Positions 1 through 6,925 of a stretch of DNA of 7,457 nucleotides are shown here, one piece after another. The first letter of the stretch is position 1; every line of letters starts with the position of its first letter. Where the stretch lies: positions 1,059,911 to 1,067,367 of the forward strand of contig CP070752.1 of assembly GCA_020348625.1 (NCBI GenBank), in the 5' to 3' direction. A model generated the notes under the pieces. That model did no database searches. It was not told the DNA's origin and saw only the letters and a program-made list of their open reading frames with translations. Source of the stretch: Deltaproteobacteria bacterium. Lineage in GTDB: Bacteria; Desulfobacterota; DSM-4660; Desulfatiglandales; B25-G16. The position numbers and the translations under genes were made by a program.

Positions 1-1126
1 GGTTTTTCGCTTTGATGGCAAAGTCGTGCAACCTTTTTTCTGGCGTGGCAAAGTTATTCGCGAGGTCGTTCTTTGACTTCCCTATGAAAGTCCTTCCGTT
101 GTTTGCTACCACTTTGCCGTTGATAAAGGTCTTCAAGATGTTCATCCTTGAAAATCCGTCGATGACCAAAAAATCAGCAGCATCACCTACTTGCAGCAGA
201 CCCACACTTAATCCATAGTGCCTGACAGGGTTGAGCGATGCCATTCGTAACGCATCTATATTATCGATGCCATGTGTAATGGCCCGCCTGACCAATGTAT
301 CGATATGCCCATCCGTCAAATCGTCGGGGTGTTTGTCGTCGGTGCAAAACATGCAGCTTTCCATGTGCTTTCGGGCCAATGGAATTAATTCATCGAGGTT
401 CTTGGCAGCAGAGCCCTCCCTTATCTGAATCTTCATGCCTAGGCGGATCTTCTCAAGGGCCTCTTCTTTTGAAAGGGACTCATGATCGGTTGATATCCCT
501 GCCTCGATATACTGAGCCAGCTCTTTTCCCCGAAGCCCAGGGGCATGGCCGTCGATCGGTTTATTATAGGTCTGTGCTATTTTGATCTTTGCCATAAGCG
601 CCGGATCCTCTTGCAGTACCCCCGGAACGTTCATCACCTCGCTCAAGCATACCACCTGCTCCATCTTTATAAGGTCTTCTACATCACTCACTTCGACACG
701 CGCACCGGCAGTCTCGAAGTCTGTGGCAGGCACACATGAGGGGACTCCCCAATGGAATTTGAAGGGCACCTGATCACCGTCCGCAATCATATACCTGATT
801 CCATCCACTCCCATGACGTTTGCAATCTCATGCGGATCGCATACGGCACCCACGGTGCCGTGAATCACGGCGACCCGAGCAAACTCGGAAGGCGTAAGCA
901 TGCTGCTTTCAATGTGGATGTGTGAGTCAATGAATCCCGGGATAATATAGGTTGGATATGTCTCGGTTTCACGTATAATCTGCGCTATCTTTCCATCAGC
1001 GATCTTTATTGTCCCGGGAAATATCCTGCCCTGCACTACGTCTACGATGTTCCCGGAAATCTGCTTAACAGCCTCATCCATCAGATCCTCCAGAGTCATT
1101 GATCCCACATTCGCTGCTATTCTCAT
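1..1126 (-). CDS. ade: adenine deaminase (partial, C-terminus beyond left edge)
   Basis: Adenine deaminase converts adenine to hypoxanthine and ammonia in cytoplasmic purine salvage. I translated the minus strand by hand; it stays open from the ATG at 1126 to the window edge, giving 375 codons of a family usually 540-600 residues long. What is missing is the C-terminal domain. Amidohydrolase landmarks, counted from that ATG, are PGFIDSHIHIESSM at about 63-76 with metal-binding His69 and His71, CDPHEIANVMG at 96-106, DGHAPGLRGKEL at 192-203, DHES at 214-217, IREGSAAKN at 235-243, and CTDDKHPDD at 261-269 with the active-site Asp pair. These are hallmarks of Ade rather than of general dihydroorotase-like hydrolases. 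The start is uncertain. The ATG at 1126 has no Shine-Dalgarno sequence, while in-frame ATGs lie at 1099 and 1081, the latter preceded by GGAGG with a 5-nt gap. The gene is divergent from htpX and appears intact as far as visible. Confidence 0.93.
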   Translation of the reverse strand, partial: MRIAANVGSMTLEDLMDEAVKQISGNIVDVVQGRIFPGTIKIADGKIAQIIRETETYPTYIIPGFIDSHIHIESSMLTPSEFARVAVIHGTVGAVCDPHEIANVMGVDGIRYMIADGDQVPFKFHWGVPSCVPATDFETAGARVEVSDVEDLIKMEQVVCLSEVMNVPGVLQEDPALMAKIKIAQTYNKPIDGHAPGLRGKELAQYIEAGISTDHESLSKEEALEKIRLGMKIQIREGSAAKNLDELIPLARKHMESCMFCTDDKHPDDLTDGHIDTLVRRAITHGIDNIDALRMASLNPVRHYGLSVGLLQVGDAADFLVIDGFSRMNILKTFINGKVVANNGRTFIGKSKNDLANNFATPEKRLHDFAIKAKN

Positions 1127-1179
1127 AAAATACGGGTTATTTGTCAAAGTAAACGCAATTGATCGGGCCCACGTCCCTG

Positions 1180-1208
1180 TTGACAAGACGCGTAATCGTA
1201 GCTAATTT
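1180..1208 (+). promoter_or_regulatory. candidate sigma70-type promoter for htpX
   Basis: A perfect TTGACA (-35) lies at 1180-1185. After a 17-nt spacer comes a weaker -10 hexamer, TAATTT, at 1203-1208, in an AT-rich stretch. Transcription from here would begin near 1215 and give a leader of roughly 50 nt ahead of the htpX ATG. The -35 match and the spacing are good, but the -10 matches consensus at only three positions. A TATAAC at about 1213-1218 is an alternative -10 with poor spacing. No clear promoter for the divergent adenine deaminase gene was seen in the same gap. Confidence 0.4.
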
Positions 1209-1243
1209 TTAATATAACGCAAAAGGCATATCCCTAAAACTTC

Positions 1244-1250
1244 AGGAGGT
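1244..1250 (+). promoter_or_regulatory. strong Shine-Dalgarno sequence with unusual spacing before htpX
   Basis: AGGAGGT is a near-perfect anti-16S match, but it lies 15 nt from the htpX ATG at 1266, longer than the usual 5-9 nt. A different ATG at 1253 lies only 2 nt downstream of it, in another reading frame. That ATG opens a six-codon ORF (MKEHHV, stop TAA at 1271-1273) that overlaps the htpX start. The site may drive htpX directly despite the spacing, or indirectly through the short ORF. Confidence 0.6.
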
Positions 1251-1265
1251 AAATGAAAGAGCACC

Positions 1266-2126
1266 ATGTTTAATTCATTCAAAACAGCTATTCTCTTAAG
1301 CGCCCTAACAGCGCTCATCCTGATAGTGGGTCAGCTGTTGGGCGGCCAGCAGGGTCTTATAATAGCCTTTGCTTTCGCCCTTATCATGAACGGGGGCAGC
1401 TATTGGTTTTCCGATAAGATCGTCCTCTCCCTGTATCGGGCTCGGGAGCTGAAATACGAAGATGCACCGGAACTTCACAGAATGATTGAATTCTTGGCGC
1501 GCCAGGCAGGTATTCCCAAGCCCAGGGTTTATCTCAGTCCCTCGCAAAACCCGAATGCATTTGCAACAGGAAGGAATCCTGACCATGCCGTGGTAGCGGT
1601 AACAGAGGGGATTTTGAGGCTACTCAATACGGAGGAATTAGAGGGTGTTCTGGCTCATGAACTCTCCCATGTCAAGAACAGGGATATACTCATCGGCTCG
1701 ATCGCTGCAACCTTGGCAGGAGTAATTATGATGCTCGCCAGCATGGCCAGGTGGACTGCTCTCTTTGGTGGATTCGGCAGAAGCGACGATGACGGTGGCG
1801 GCGGTATTTTTGGGCTCATTGCCATGTCCATCCTGGCGCCCATTGCCGCGATGCTTATCCAATTTGCGATTTCGCGATCTCGCGAGTATCAGGCAGACTC
1901 AAGCGGTGCGAGATTATCGAAAAACCCCCTCGGCTTAGCAAGGGCTTTAGAGAAACTAAGCTTGGCTTCTAAGAAACTTCCGTTACGGTCTGATTCTGCA
2001 GCGGCTCAGGCCACTGCGCACATGTTCATTGTAAATCCCCTTTCGGGCAGGTCCCTTGCTGGCCTGTTCAGCACGCATCCGTCAACAGAAGAGAGGATCA
2101 AAAGGCTGAGGGCAATGGCAGGATAA
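1266..2126 (+). CDS. htpX: HtpX-type membrane zinc metalloprotease (M48 family)
   Basis: HtpX is an inner-membrane endoprotease that degrades misfolded membrane proteins alongside FtsH and is usually linked to envelope or heat stress. The 286-residue product has the usual family length. The N-terminus [19 protein letters not shown] followed by GGQQG is characteristic and fixes the start at 1266. Two N-terminal hydrophobic segments fall at about 7-25 and 31-48. The zinc motif HELSH is at 131-135 (ligands His131 and His135, catalytic Glu132), and the third ligand is Glu207 in SREYQAD. Two more hydrophobic segments, at about 140-160 and 181-202, flank a glycine/aspartate-rich loop (DDDGGGG near 174-180). 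The C-terminal [13 protein letters not shown] is a family signature. The gene is monocistronic by layout, being divergent from adenine deaminase and convergent with the importer operon. All catalytic residues are present, so it should be active. Confidence 0.96.
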   Translation: MFNSFKTAILLSALTALILIVGQLLGGQQGLIIAFAFALIMNGGSYWFSDKIVLSLYRARELKYEDAPELHRMIEFLARQAGIPKPRVYLSPSQNPNAFATGRNPDHAVVAVTEGILRLLNTEELEGVLAHELSHVKNRDILIGSIAATLAGVIMMLASMARWTALFGGFGRSDDDGGGGIFGLIAMSILAPIAAMLIQFAISRSREYQADSSGARLSKNPLGLARALEKLSLASKKLPLRSDSAAAQATAHMFIVNPLSGRSLAGLFSTHPSTEERIKRLRAMAG

Positions 2127-2233
2127 AGCATGTCGGCTTCGCCCCCATTAGAGTATTGGAAAATGGAATATTGGTGTGATGGGTTTGATTAAAGGACTAC
2201 GCCAAAATTAGCTAGCTTCCCCATGTGCCGTAT

Positions 2234-2250
2234 GACCCGCGCCGCGGGCC
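2234..2250. other. GC-rich hairpin between convergent htpX and livF
   Basis: The plus strand reads GACCCGC, loop GCC, then GCGGGCC, giving a seven-pair stem with one mismatch that becomes a G-U wobble in the minus-strand transcript. It lies 4 nt past the livF stop codon. No run of T follows it on either strand, so it is not a textbook intrinsic terminator. It may protect the 3' end of the importer mRNA or act as a weak terminator. The rest of the 2127-2254 gap holds only a small direct repeat of TATTGG (2154-2159 and 2169-2174) and no recognisable terminator for htpX. Confidence 0.45.
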
Positions 2251-2254
2251 TCAA

Positions 2255-2953
2255 CTATATCAAGAGATACTTTTTCCGTACCTCCTCATTCTCCTTTAAT
2301 TCATCAACGCTCCCATGATATCTGATTGTGCCATTATCGATAATATACCCATAATCGCTGAGCTTAAGGGTGGTCTTCACATTCTGCTCAGCTAAAAGCA
2401 CGGTCAAACCTGTTCTTTTCAGCGCATTCACCTGTTCCTCTATCGTCCTTACCATCAGAGGCGCCAGGCCTTCTGTTGGCTCATCCAAAAGGAGCAGTTC
2501 GGGGTTGCCCATCAGGGCCCTGGCTATTGCGAGCATCTTCTGCTCACCCCCGCTCAGACATCCTCCGCTTCGTGAGGCGATGTTCTTCAGCGCGGGAAAA
2601 AGCTCAAAAACCCTGTCCTTGTTCCACCCCTGAATTCCCTCTACTCTCCTTTCGGCGATCTCCAGATTGTCTTCAACGGTGAGGTCTGCGAATATCCTTC
2701 TGTCATCGGGCACATATCCGATCCCCATTCGAACGAGCATAAATGGCTGTTTGCCAGCGATCTCTCGGTCCTTATACCTGATCGAACCCTTCTTTGGCGG
2801 CGCTATTCCCATGATGCTCTTTAAAGTCGTGCTCTTACCAGCGCCGTTTCTTCCCAGCAAGCACACCACCTTTCCGGCCTCAACGTAAAGGGAAACCTCG
2901 AACAGGATATGGCTCAAACCGTAGTAAGTATGGATGTGCTCTACCTCAAGCAT
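2255..2953 (-). CDS. livF: LivF-like ATPase of a HAAT-family ABC importer
   Basis: This is one of the two cytoplasmic ATP-hydrolysing subunits of the importer. It has every nucleotide-binding motif: Walker A GRNGAGKST at about 34-42, signature LSGGEQ at about 133-138, and Walker B LLLLDEP at about 153-159 followed by TEGLAP. As is usual in LivF, the segment after Walker B reads AEQN rather than carrying the classical switch histidine, and the region after Walker A has YVPDDRRIF, matching the LivF YVPEGRRVF pattern. The product is about 232 residues, normal for the family. The start lies at a GTGATG overlap with livG. I chose the ATG at 2953, which has GGGAG 7 nt upstream; the GTG at 2956 would add one residue and is the alternative. 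It is the last gene of the operon and is translationally coupled to livG, sharing bases with its TGA stop. Confidence 0.93.
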   Translation of the reverse strand: MLEVEHIHTYYGLSHILFEVSLYVEAGKVVCLLGRNGAGKSTTLKSIMGIAPPKKGSIRYKDREIAGKQPFMLVRMGIGYVPDDRRIFADLTVEDNLEIAERRVEGIQGWNKDRVFELFPALKNIASRSGGCLSGGEQKMLAIARALMGNPELLLLDEPTEGLAPLMVRTIEEQVNALKRTGLTVLLAEQNVKTTLKLSDYGYIIDNGTIRYHGSVDELKENEEVRKKYLLI

Positions 2954-3687
2954 CACTCAACTCCCAGATAGGCCTGTAAGACCTCCTCATTCTCCCTTAC
3001 CTGTGCAGGCTTTCCTTGGATAAGGGTCCTTCCCTGATGCATTACCATAATGCTCTGGGCTGTGCTAAACACCACGTCCATATCGTGTTCGCAGAACAAG
3101 ATGGTTAGCCCCCTCGATTCGGCCAAGCGCCTGATGAGGTCCATGGTTGTGCTTGTTTCCTCCGGAGACATACCAGCAGTCGGCTCATCCAATATGAGCA
3201 GCTTAGGATCATTACCGAGAGCAATGGCTATTTCCAGGGTCCGTTGGTCTCCGTGAGAAAGCGAGCCTGCTGTGCTCCATGCCTTGTCTAAAAGACCTAC
3301 TTGCTCAAGAATGGTGTTCGTTTGCTCAACGGCAATACCCCGAGCAGGACGGAAAAGCTGCTTGGTCCCTCTCTGTTGGGAAATCACCGCCACCTGGACA
3401 TTAGCGAACACGCTGAGCCTGGGGAAGATATTGGCGATTTGAAACGATCTTGCAATTCCCCTTTTACATACCTCATATGGGGGCAGCTTCGCGATATCCT
3501 CGCCCATGAAAACCACACTTCCCTTGTCCGGCTTCAGTTGACCGGTAATGAGGTTGAATAAGGTGGTCTTTCCCGCCCCATTGGGGCCGATCACCGCAAC
3601 CAACTCGCCTTCCCCCACGGTCAGCTCAGCTCCGTCAACCGCCATGAATTCGTCAAATGACTTGTAGATATCCGTTATCTTGAGCAT
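2953..3687 (-). CDS. livG: LivG-like ATPase of a HAAT-family ABC importer
   Basis: This is the partner ATPase to LivF, expected to form a heterodimer beneath the LivH/LivM channel. The 244-residue product has Walker A GPNGAGKTT at 34-42, a Q-loop glutamine at 83 in the typical LivG context ARSFQIANIFPRLSV, signature LSHGDQ at 143-148, Walker B LLILDEP at 163-169 followed by TAGMSPEET, and the switch histidine His201 in EHDMD. The C-terminal NEEVLQAYLG is a LivG hallmark. The signature has His in place of the usual Gly (LSHGDQ for LSGGQ), a variant well known in LivG proteins. The ATG at 3687 follows the livM TAA with no gap, and a GGAG at 3699-3702 inside the end of livM can serve as ribosome-binding site. 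The gene overlaps livF at its 3' end. Confidence 0.95.
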   Translation of the reverse strand: MLKITDIYKSFDEFMAVDGAELTVGEGELVAVIGPNGAGKTTLFNLITGQLKPDKGSVVFMGEDIAKLPPYEVCKRGIARSFQIANIFPRLSVFANVQVAVISQQRGTKQLFRPARGIAVEQTNTILEQVGLLDKAWSTAGSLSHGDQRTLEIAIALGNDPKLLILDEPTAGMSPEETSTTMDLIRRLAESRGLTILFCEHDMDVVFSTAQSIMVMHQGRTLIQGKPAQVRENEEVLQAYLGVE

Positions 3688-4641
3688 TTAACTTCTGTCT
3701 CCGGATTCATAGCGTTGAGCGCCGGATTTCTCTGTTGCATAGCCCATTACGCCCTCGGGTAGAAAGAAAATAAGCAATATCAGTATAATCCCCAATATCA
3801 GGGTCCAGTATTCGGTATATATGCCCACAAACGTTCTGAGGGCCACCATTATCGCAGCCCCCAGCAGGGGACCGGGAAAAGTGAACCATCCTCCCAAGAG
3901 GCACATGATGAAAATCTCAAGGGAGAGGACCCAGAACAATAGATCAGGATGGACAAAGTTCTCCAGCACAACAAAAAGAACGCCTGCAATTCCGGCGAAA
4001 AAGGTGGCTATTACTATAGCGCTCAGCTGGTGGCGCCTGACATTCACACCTACTGCCGCGCATCTCTCCGGGTTGTCCCTAATAGCCAGAAGGGTTGTCC
4101 CAAAAGGGGACTTAAAGATAAGGTACATTACAACTAAGCAAATTGCCGCTATGATAAGGATAAAGTAGTAGGAGCTTTTCGAGGACGAGATAAGGGCTGG
4201 CATTGGAATGCCGTAAATGCCATCATCCCCTCCTGTAAAGTCGTACCAACGGAAAACTATCACGTATAGTAATGAACCCAGCGAAATCTGGAGCATGCCA
4301 AAGTACAGTCTCGTCAATCTTACACAAAACCAGCCAATGAGCAGCCCTACCACTGCCGCTGCTATTGGCCCGGCGGCAAACCCGACCCATGCAGGGAGGG
4401 AAGTCTTGGTCAGTATCAGGGCGACGGTATAGGCCCCTGCCCCATAGAAAACGCCATGGTGAAACTGAAAAATCATGCCGTGGCCTAATACCATATTAAG
4501 GCTCATAGCTAGTAGGCCTGTCACAAAGATGGAGGCGAGTATGTAGGTGTAAAATCGAGGAATTATAGGTGGCAAGATAAGCAAAACAAGAAAGATAACC
4601 GTGATAGGCCAAAAAGGCTTCCATGCAAGTAATCTTTTCAC
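3688..4641 (-). CDS. livM: LivM-like permease of a HAAT-family ABC importer
   Basis: This is one of the two inner-membrane channel subunits. The 317-residue product is strongly hydrophobic, with segments near 12-28, 32-52, 62-78, 86-106, 115-132, 157-175, 206-228, 236-268 and 275-295. Family marks are FYGAGAYT at about 65-72, GGDDGIYGIP at 137-146, the cytoplasmic ATPase-contact loop SPFGTTLLAIRDNPERCAAVGV at 178-199, and LPEGVMG at 294-300. Two positions differ from the usual family pattern. The segment before GAGAYT reads GHGMIFQFHHG instead of the common GYAGQLSLGHA type, and GGWFTFPGPLLGA (250-262) has an unusual aromatic filling. Translation starts at a GTG (4641); AGGGG at 4652-4656 lies 10 nt upstream, and the nearby ATG is out of frame. 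An 82-nt gap separates it from livH, and livG follows directly. Confidence 0.93.
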   Translation of the reverse strand: MKRLLAWKPFWPITVIFLVLLILPPIIPRFYTYILASIFVTGLLAMSLNMVLGHGMIFQFHHGVFYGAGAYTVALILTKTSLPAWVGFAAGPIAAAVVGLLIGWFCVRLTRLYFGMLQISLGSLLYVIVFRWYDFTGGDDGIYGIPMPALISSSKSSYYFILIIAAICLVVMYLIFKSPFGTTLLAIRDNPERCAAVGVNVRRHQLSAIVIATFFAGIAGVLFVVLENFVHPDLLFWVLSLEIFIMCLLGGWFTFPGPLLGAAIMVALRTFVGIYTEYWTLILGIILILLIFFLPEGVMGYATEKSGAQRYESGDRS

Positions 4642-4683
4642 CAGTGTTCAGCCCCTTTCACCGGCTAGATTGAGGACCTGGCA

Positions 4684-4698
4684 GTTTCCTTGTGAAAC
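4684..4698 (-). other. small inverted repeat in the livH-livM gap
   Basis: The 82-nt gap between the livH stop and the livM GTG start (4642-4723) contains GTTTC, a 5-nt loop, then GAAAC. This is a weak five-pair hairpin with no following T run. I see no promoter or terminator in the gap. It probably serves only as an untranslated spacer carrying the livM ribosome-binding site. Confidence 0.2.
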
Positions 4699-4723
4699 GA
4701 GAACAAATACCTTTTTGCAAGGC

Positions 4724-5620
4724 TTACCAGACAGACTTGAGCATGCCTGTAGGCATCAGGATCAGAATTATCACAACAGCAGCATACGGAAATACGATGG
4801 CGAATTGCGGCCAGAGCAAGGCACCAAAGGACTGGGTCAGCCCAAAGATAAGCGAACCCAAGAGGGCACCCCACATGTTACCCAATCCGCCGATAGTGAC
4901 TATGAGGAAGGCCTCGATAATTATGGTGTGATCCATCCCGATGGTAATGCTCACCGTAGGGGCTACCAAGGCGCCACCCAGCCCCGCAAGGTAACAGCCG
5001 ATCACAAAGGCAACCGCGAATACCCAGCTTACATTTATGCCGACCGCACCTACCATCTCCCTGTCAACTGCCGCTGCCCGGGCAATTTTGCCTATCTTGG
5101 TTTTATTCGTAAAAAGCCCCAAGGTGATGGCCACCACGGGGCCAATGATTAGCAAAAACAGGTTGTAGCGTGGGAGAGAGGATCCAAAGATAGATACTGC
5201 ACCCTCTAGAAAAGGGGGCGCCATGATCGACCTGTAGTCTGCGCCCCAAATCATCTTTACCAAATCACCAAAGATGAGCATCAAGGCGAAGGTGAACAAC
5301 AGGAGCATGAGGTGCTCCCTTTCGTAGAGATGGCAAAAAAGCGCCCTCTCCGCTATCAAGCTCACCAGGGCTACCACTAACGGGGCTAGGATTAAGGCCA
5401 ACCAAAAACCGATGGAGCTGCTGCCAAATAAGGTAGAGATGCTAAAGGCTACAAATGCCCCGATCATGTATAGGGAGCCGTGGGCAACATTTGGAACCCT
5501 GAGCACTCCAAGAACAAAGCTCATCCCGGAACACACGATAAACAGGATCATTGCCCTGCTGAGCCCGACCAAGAATTGAGAACCCAATGCAGCTAGGTCA
5601 ACTAGATGCCCGCTCTCCAT
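4724..5620 (-). CDS. livH: LivH-like permease of a HAAT-family ABC importer
   Basis: This is the second channel subunit, pairing with LivM in the inner membrane. The 298-residue product is near the usual length and mostly hydrophobic, with about eight predicted membrane segments. Family marks are GMSFVLGVLRVPNVAHGSLYMIGAF (begins at about 32), GADYRSI near 126-132 with the following periplasmic loop, the ATPase-contact loop GKIARAAAVDREMVGAVGI at 177-195, the AGLGGALVAP segment at 212-221, and GGLGNMWGALLGSLIFG at 244-260, which is highly typical of LivH. The C-terminus ends with ILILMPTGMLKSVW, the expected PxGL-like tail. The ATG at 5620 is well placed, with AGGGG at 5626-5630 and a 5-nt gap. 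It lies 57 nt downstream of the binding-protein gene, with a perfect inverted repeat in between. Confidence 0.94.
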   Translation of the reverse strand: MESGHLVDLAALGSQFLVGLSRAMILFIVCSGMSFVLGVLRVPNVAHGSLYMIGAFVAFSISTLFGSSSIGFWLALILAPLVVALVSLIAERALFCHLYEREHLMLLLFTFALMLIFGDLVKMIWGADYRSIMAPPFLEGAVSIFGSSLPRYNLFLLIIGPVVAITLGLFTNKTKIGKIARAAAVDREMVGAVGINVSWVFAVAFVIGCYLAGLGGALVAPTVSITIGMDHTIIIEAFLIVTIGGLGNMWGALLGSLIFGLTQSFGALLWPQFAIVFPYAAVVIILILMPTGMLKSVW

Positions 5621-5640
5621 CGTATCCCCTTTTCCTTCTG

Positions 5641-5664
5641 AAGGGGCCAGGTAACTGGCCCCTT
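5641..5664 (-). promoter_or_regulatory. perfect 10-bp inverted repeat between binding-protein and livH genes
   Basis: The arm AAGGGGCCAG (5641-5650) and its exact complement CTGGCCCCTT (5655-5664) flank a four-base loop. In the minus-strand transcript this forms a very stable hairpin starting 13 nt after the binding-protein stop codon. The following RNA is purine-rich (CAGAAGGAAAAGG) with no U run, so it is not a standard Rho-independent terminator. In many ABC import operons a hairpin at this place protects the upstream mRNA from 3' exonucleases, so the binding protein is made in excess over the membrane subunits. I infer the same role here. The livH ribosome-binding site lies just beyond it and should stay accessible. 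Confidence 0.75.
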
Positions 5665-5677
5665 ACACCTAAAGGCA

Positions 5678-6892
5678 TTACTTCCCGCGGGCCTTCATAA
5701 TCTCATCGCATGTGGGCAATACGTCATCGCCAGTAACGGCTATTATATCGCCACAAATCAGAAAATCATATTCCGGCACCTTCTTGGTCACCCCCATGAA
5801 GATCGGCAGCATAGCTTGATGGTCACAGGCTCGCATCACTAGCTTTCCCGCAGGGCTATCTATCGTGAGACCCTCTAAGGCATCAATGAACTTTTCCTTA
5901 TCCACTTTGCCCGCTTTCCTGTATGCCTCTGCTATGAAATGAGCAGTTATGTAACCATGAAAAGCGGGGAACCCGGGGTAGGGGCCATAAGCCGTTTGGT
6001 AGGCTTTAGCAAATGCTTTATTGGCCGGCGTATCAGGGTAGTAGAAATAGTAATCCGCAGTGCCCATGAAACCCTCGGGGGCCGCTTGACCAAGCGCATT
6101 AAGAATGGCGAAATCGGTTGCAGTGTGAATCCAGACCGCGATCTTCTCAGACATGCCGGTTACCTTAGCAGTCTTCATAACATTCACCATGCTGGTCCCA
6201 CCAGTGGCAAAGATAACGGCATCGGGTTTTGCCCCCATTATAGCGGTAATATAGGGCACGAGGTCGGGTTCACCAACCTTCCACCACGTTTCTCCGATCT
6301 TTTCTACCTCGGGCTTTCGCTCTTTCAGATTGCGCCAAGCAGCGTTAGCTATGGCATGCCCATACTCGTAATCATCGCCCCCAATCCAATACTTGATGAA
6401 CGGCCTTTTGGAGAGCGCCACACCCCCGGCCTTGCCAGCCATGGCAGTGTTTTCACCTGTAGAGAAAACATACCTATGTCCTTTCTCCCCAGTGATTCTC
6501 TCACTCTTAGAAATCCAGACAATAAGGGGGACCTTCTCCTTCTTACAATAGTCGGATACGGCCATGGCAACACCACTGCTTATGGTGCCGACAAGAACGT
6601 CTACATCCTCTCTCATGATCAGCTCTTTGGCCACGCTGAGGCCGATGTCAACCTTGAATTTCGTGTCCCTGGTGGTAAATTCGATTTTTCTACCAAGCAC
6701 ACCTTCCTTGTTGATCTCATTCAGGGCGAATTTGAATCCGTTGAGTGCCTCATTGCAGAACATTGCCGCCGGACCAGTATAACAATCTATAACACCCACT
6801 TTTATCGGCTTTGCAGCAAAGGCTAAAGGATGTAGAAAAAGGAGAGCTAAAAGACAAGACAAAACGATTGCCACCCAGGATACGTTTTTCAT
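5678..6892 (-). CDS. periplasmic substrate-binding protein of a HAAT-family importer
   Basis: This is the ligand-capturing component of the importer, a type I periplasmic binding protein (Leu/Ile/Val-binding family, Peripla_BP_6). The 404-residue precursor starts with a basic, then hydrophobic signal peptide and a probable signal peptidase I cut after AFA at about residue 26. Cys13 lies mid-hydrophobic core and does not fit a lipobox, so a lipoprotein is unlikely. The mature protein opens with KPIKVGVIDCYTGPAA, the usual first strand and ligand loop, followed by LNEINKEGVLGRKIEF, DVDVLVGTISSGVA and GAKPDAVIFATGG, all typical of the fold. The C-terminal IDSPAGKLVMRACDHQAMLPIF is the family's late ligand/hinge region. 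It is cysteine-rich for this family: 37, 46, 116, 356, 380 and 395 after the signal. The ligand is not identifiable, so no livJ/livK symbol is given. The ATG at 6892 has GAGGGG at 6899-6904 with a 6-nt gap. It is the first and probably most highly expressed gene of the operon. Confidence 0.93.
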   Translation of the reverse strand: MKNVSWVAIVLSCLLALLFLHPLAFAAKPIKVGVIDCYTGPAAMFCNEALNGFKFALNEINKEGVLGRKIEFTTRDTKFKVDIGLSVAKELIMREDVDVLVGTISSGVAMAVSDYCKKEKVPLIVWISKSERITGEKGHRYVFSTGENTAMAGKAGGVALSKRPFIKYWIGGDDYEYGHAIANAAWRNLKERKPEVEKIGETWWKVGEPDLVPYITAIMGAKPDAVIFATGGTSMVNVMKTAKVTGMSEKIAVWIHTATDFAILNALGQAAPEGFMGTADYYFYYPDTPANKAFAKAYQTAYGPYPGFPAFHGYITAHFIAEAYRKAGKVDKEKFIDALEGLTIDSPAGKLVMRACDHQAMLPIFMGVTKKVPEYDFLICGDIIAVTGDDVLPTCDEIMKARGK

Positions 6893-6919
6893 AATAAACC
6901 CCTCTTCTTAAGGTTAAAG

Positions 6920-6925
6920 ATTATA
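6920..6925 (-). promoter_or_regulatory. candidate -10 element for the importer operon
   Basis: The minus strand carries a perfect TATAAT 27 nt ahead of the binding-protein ATG, in a strongly AT-rich stretch. Transcription would begin near 6913 and give a short leader just long enough for the GAGGGG ribosome-binding site. No good TTGACA lies 16-18 nt upstream (the 17-nt position reads TACTAA), so an activator may be needed or the call may be wrong. Confidence 0.4.

Noticed and set aside
1..2126. Functional link between adenine deaminase, htpX and the importer (for example a purine-uptake locus)
   Set aside because: The genes are in different orientations and htpX separates the deaminase from the importer. 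Nothing in the binding protein points to a purine ligand.
4601..5152. A 183-codon open frame on the plus strand across the livH-livM junction
   Set aside because: It is antisense to two well-supported permease genes, is rich in charged and low-complexity composition, resembles no family I know, and has no good ribosome-binding site.
5939..6826. A 295-codon open frame on the plus strand opposite the binding-protein gene
   Set aside because: It lies wholly inside a clear binding-protein gene with signal peptide, ribosome-binding site and family motifs. Its translation shows no recognisable domain, so it is a shadow of the coding strand.
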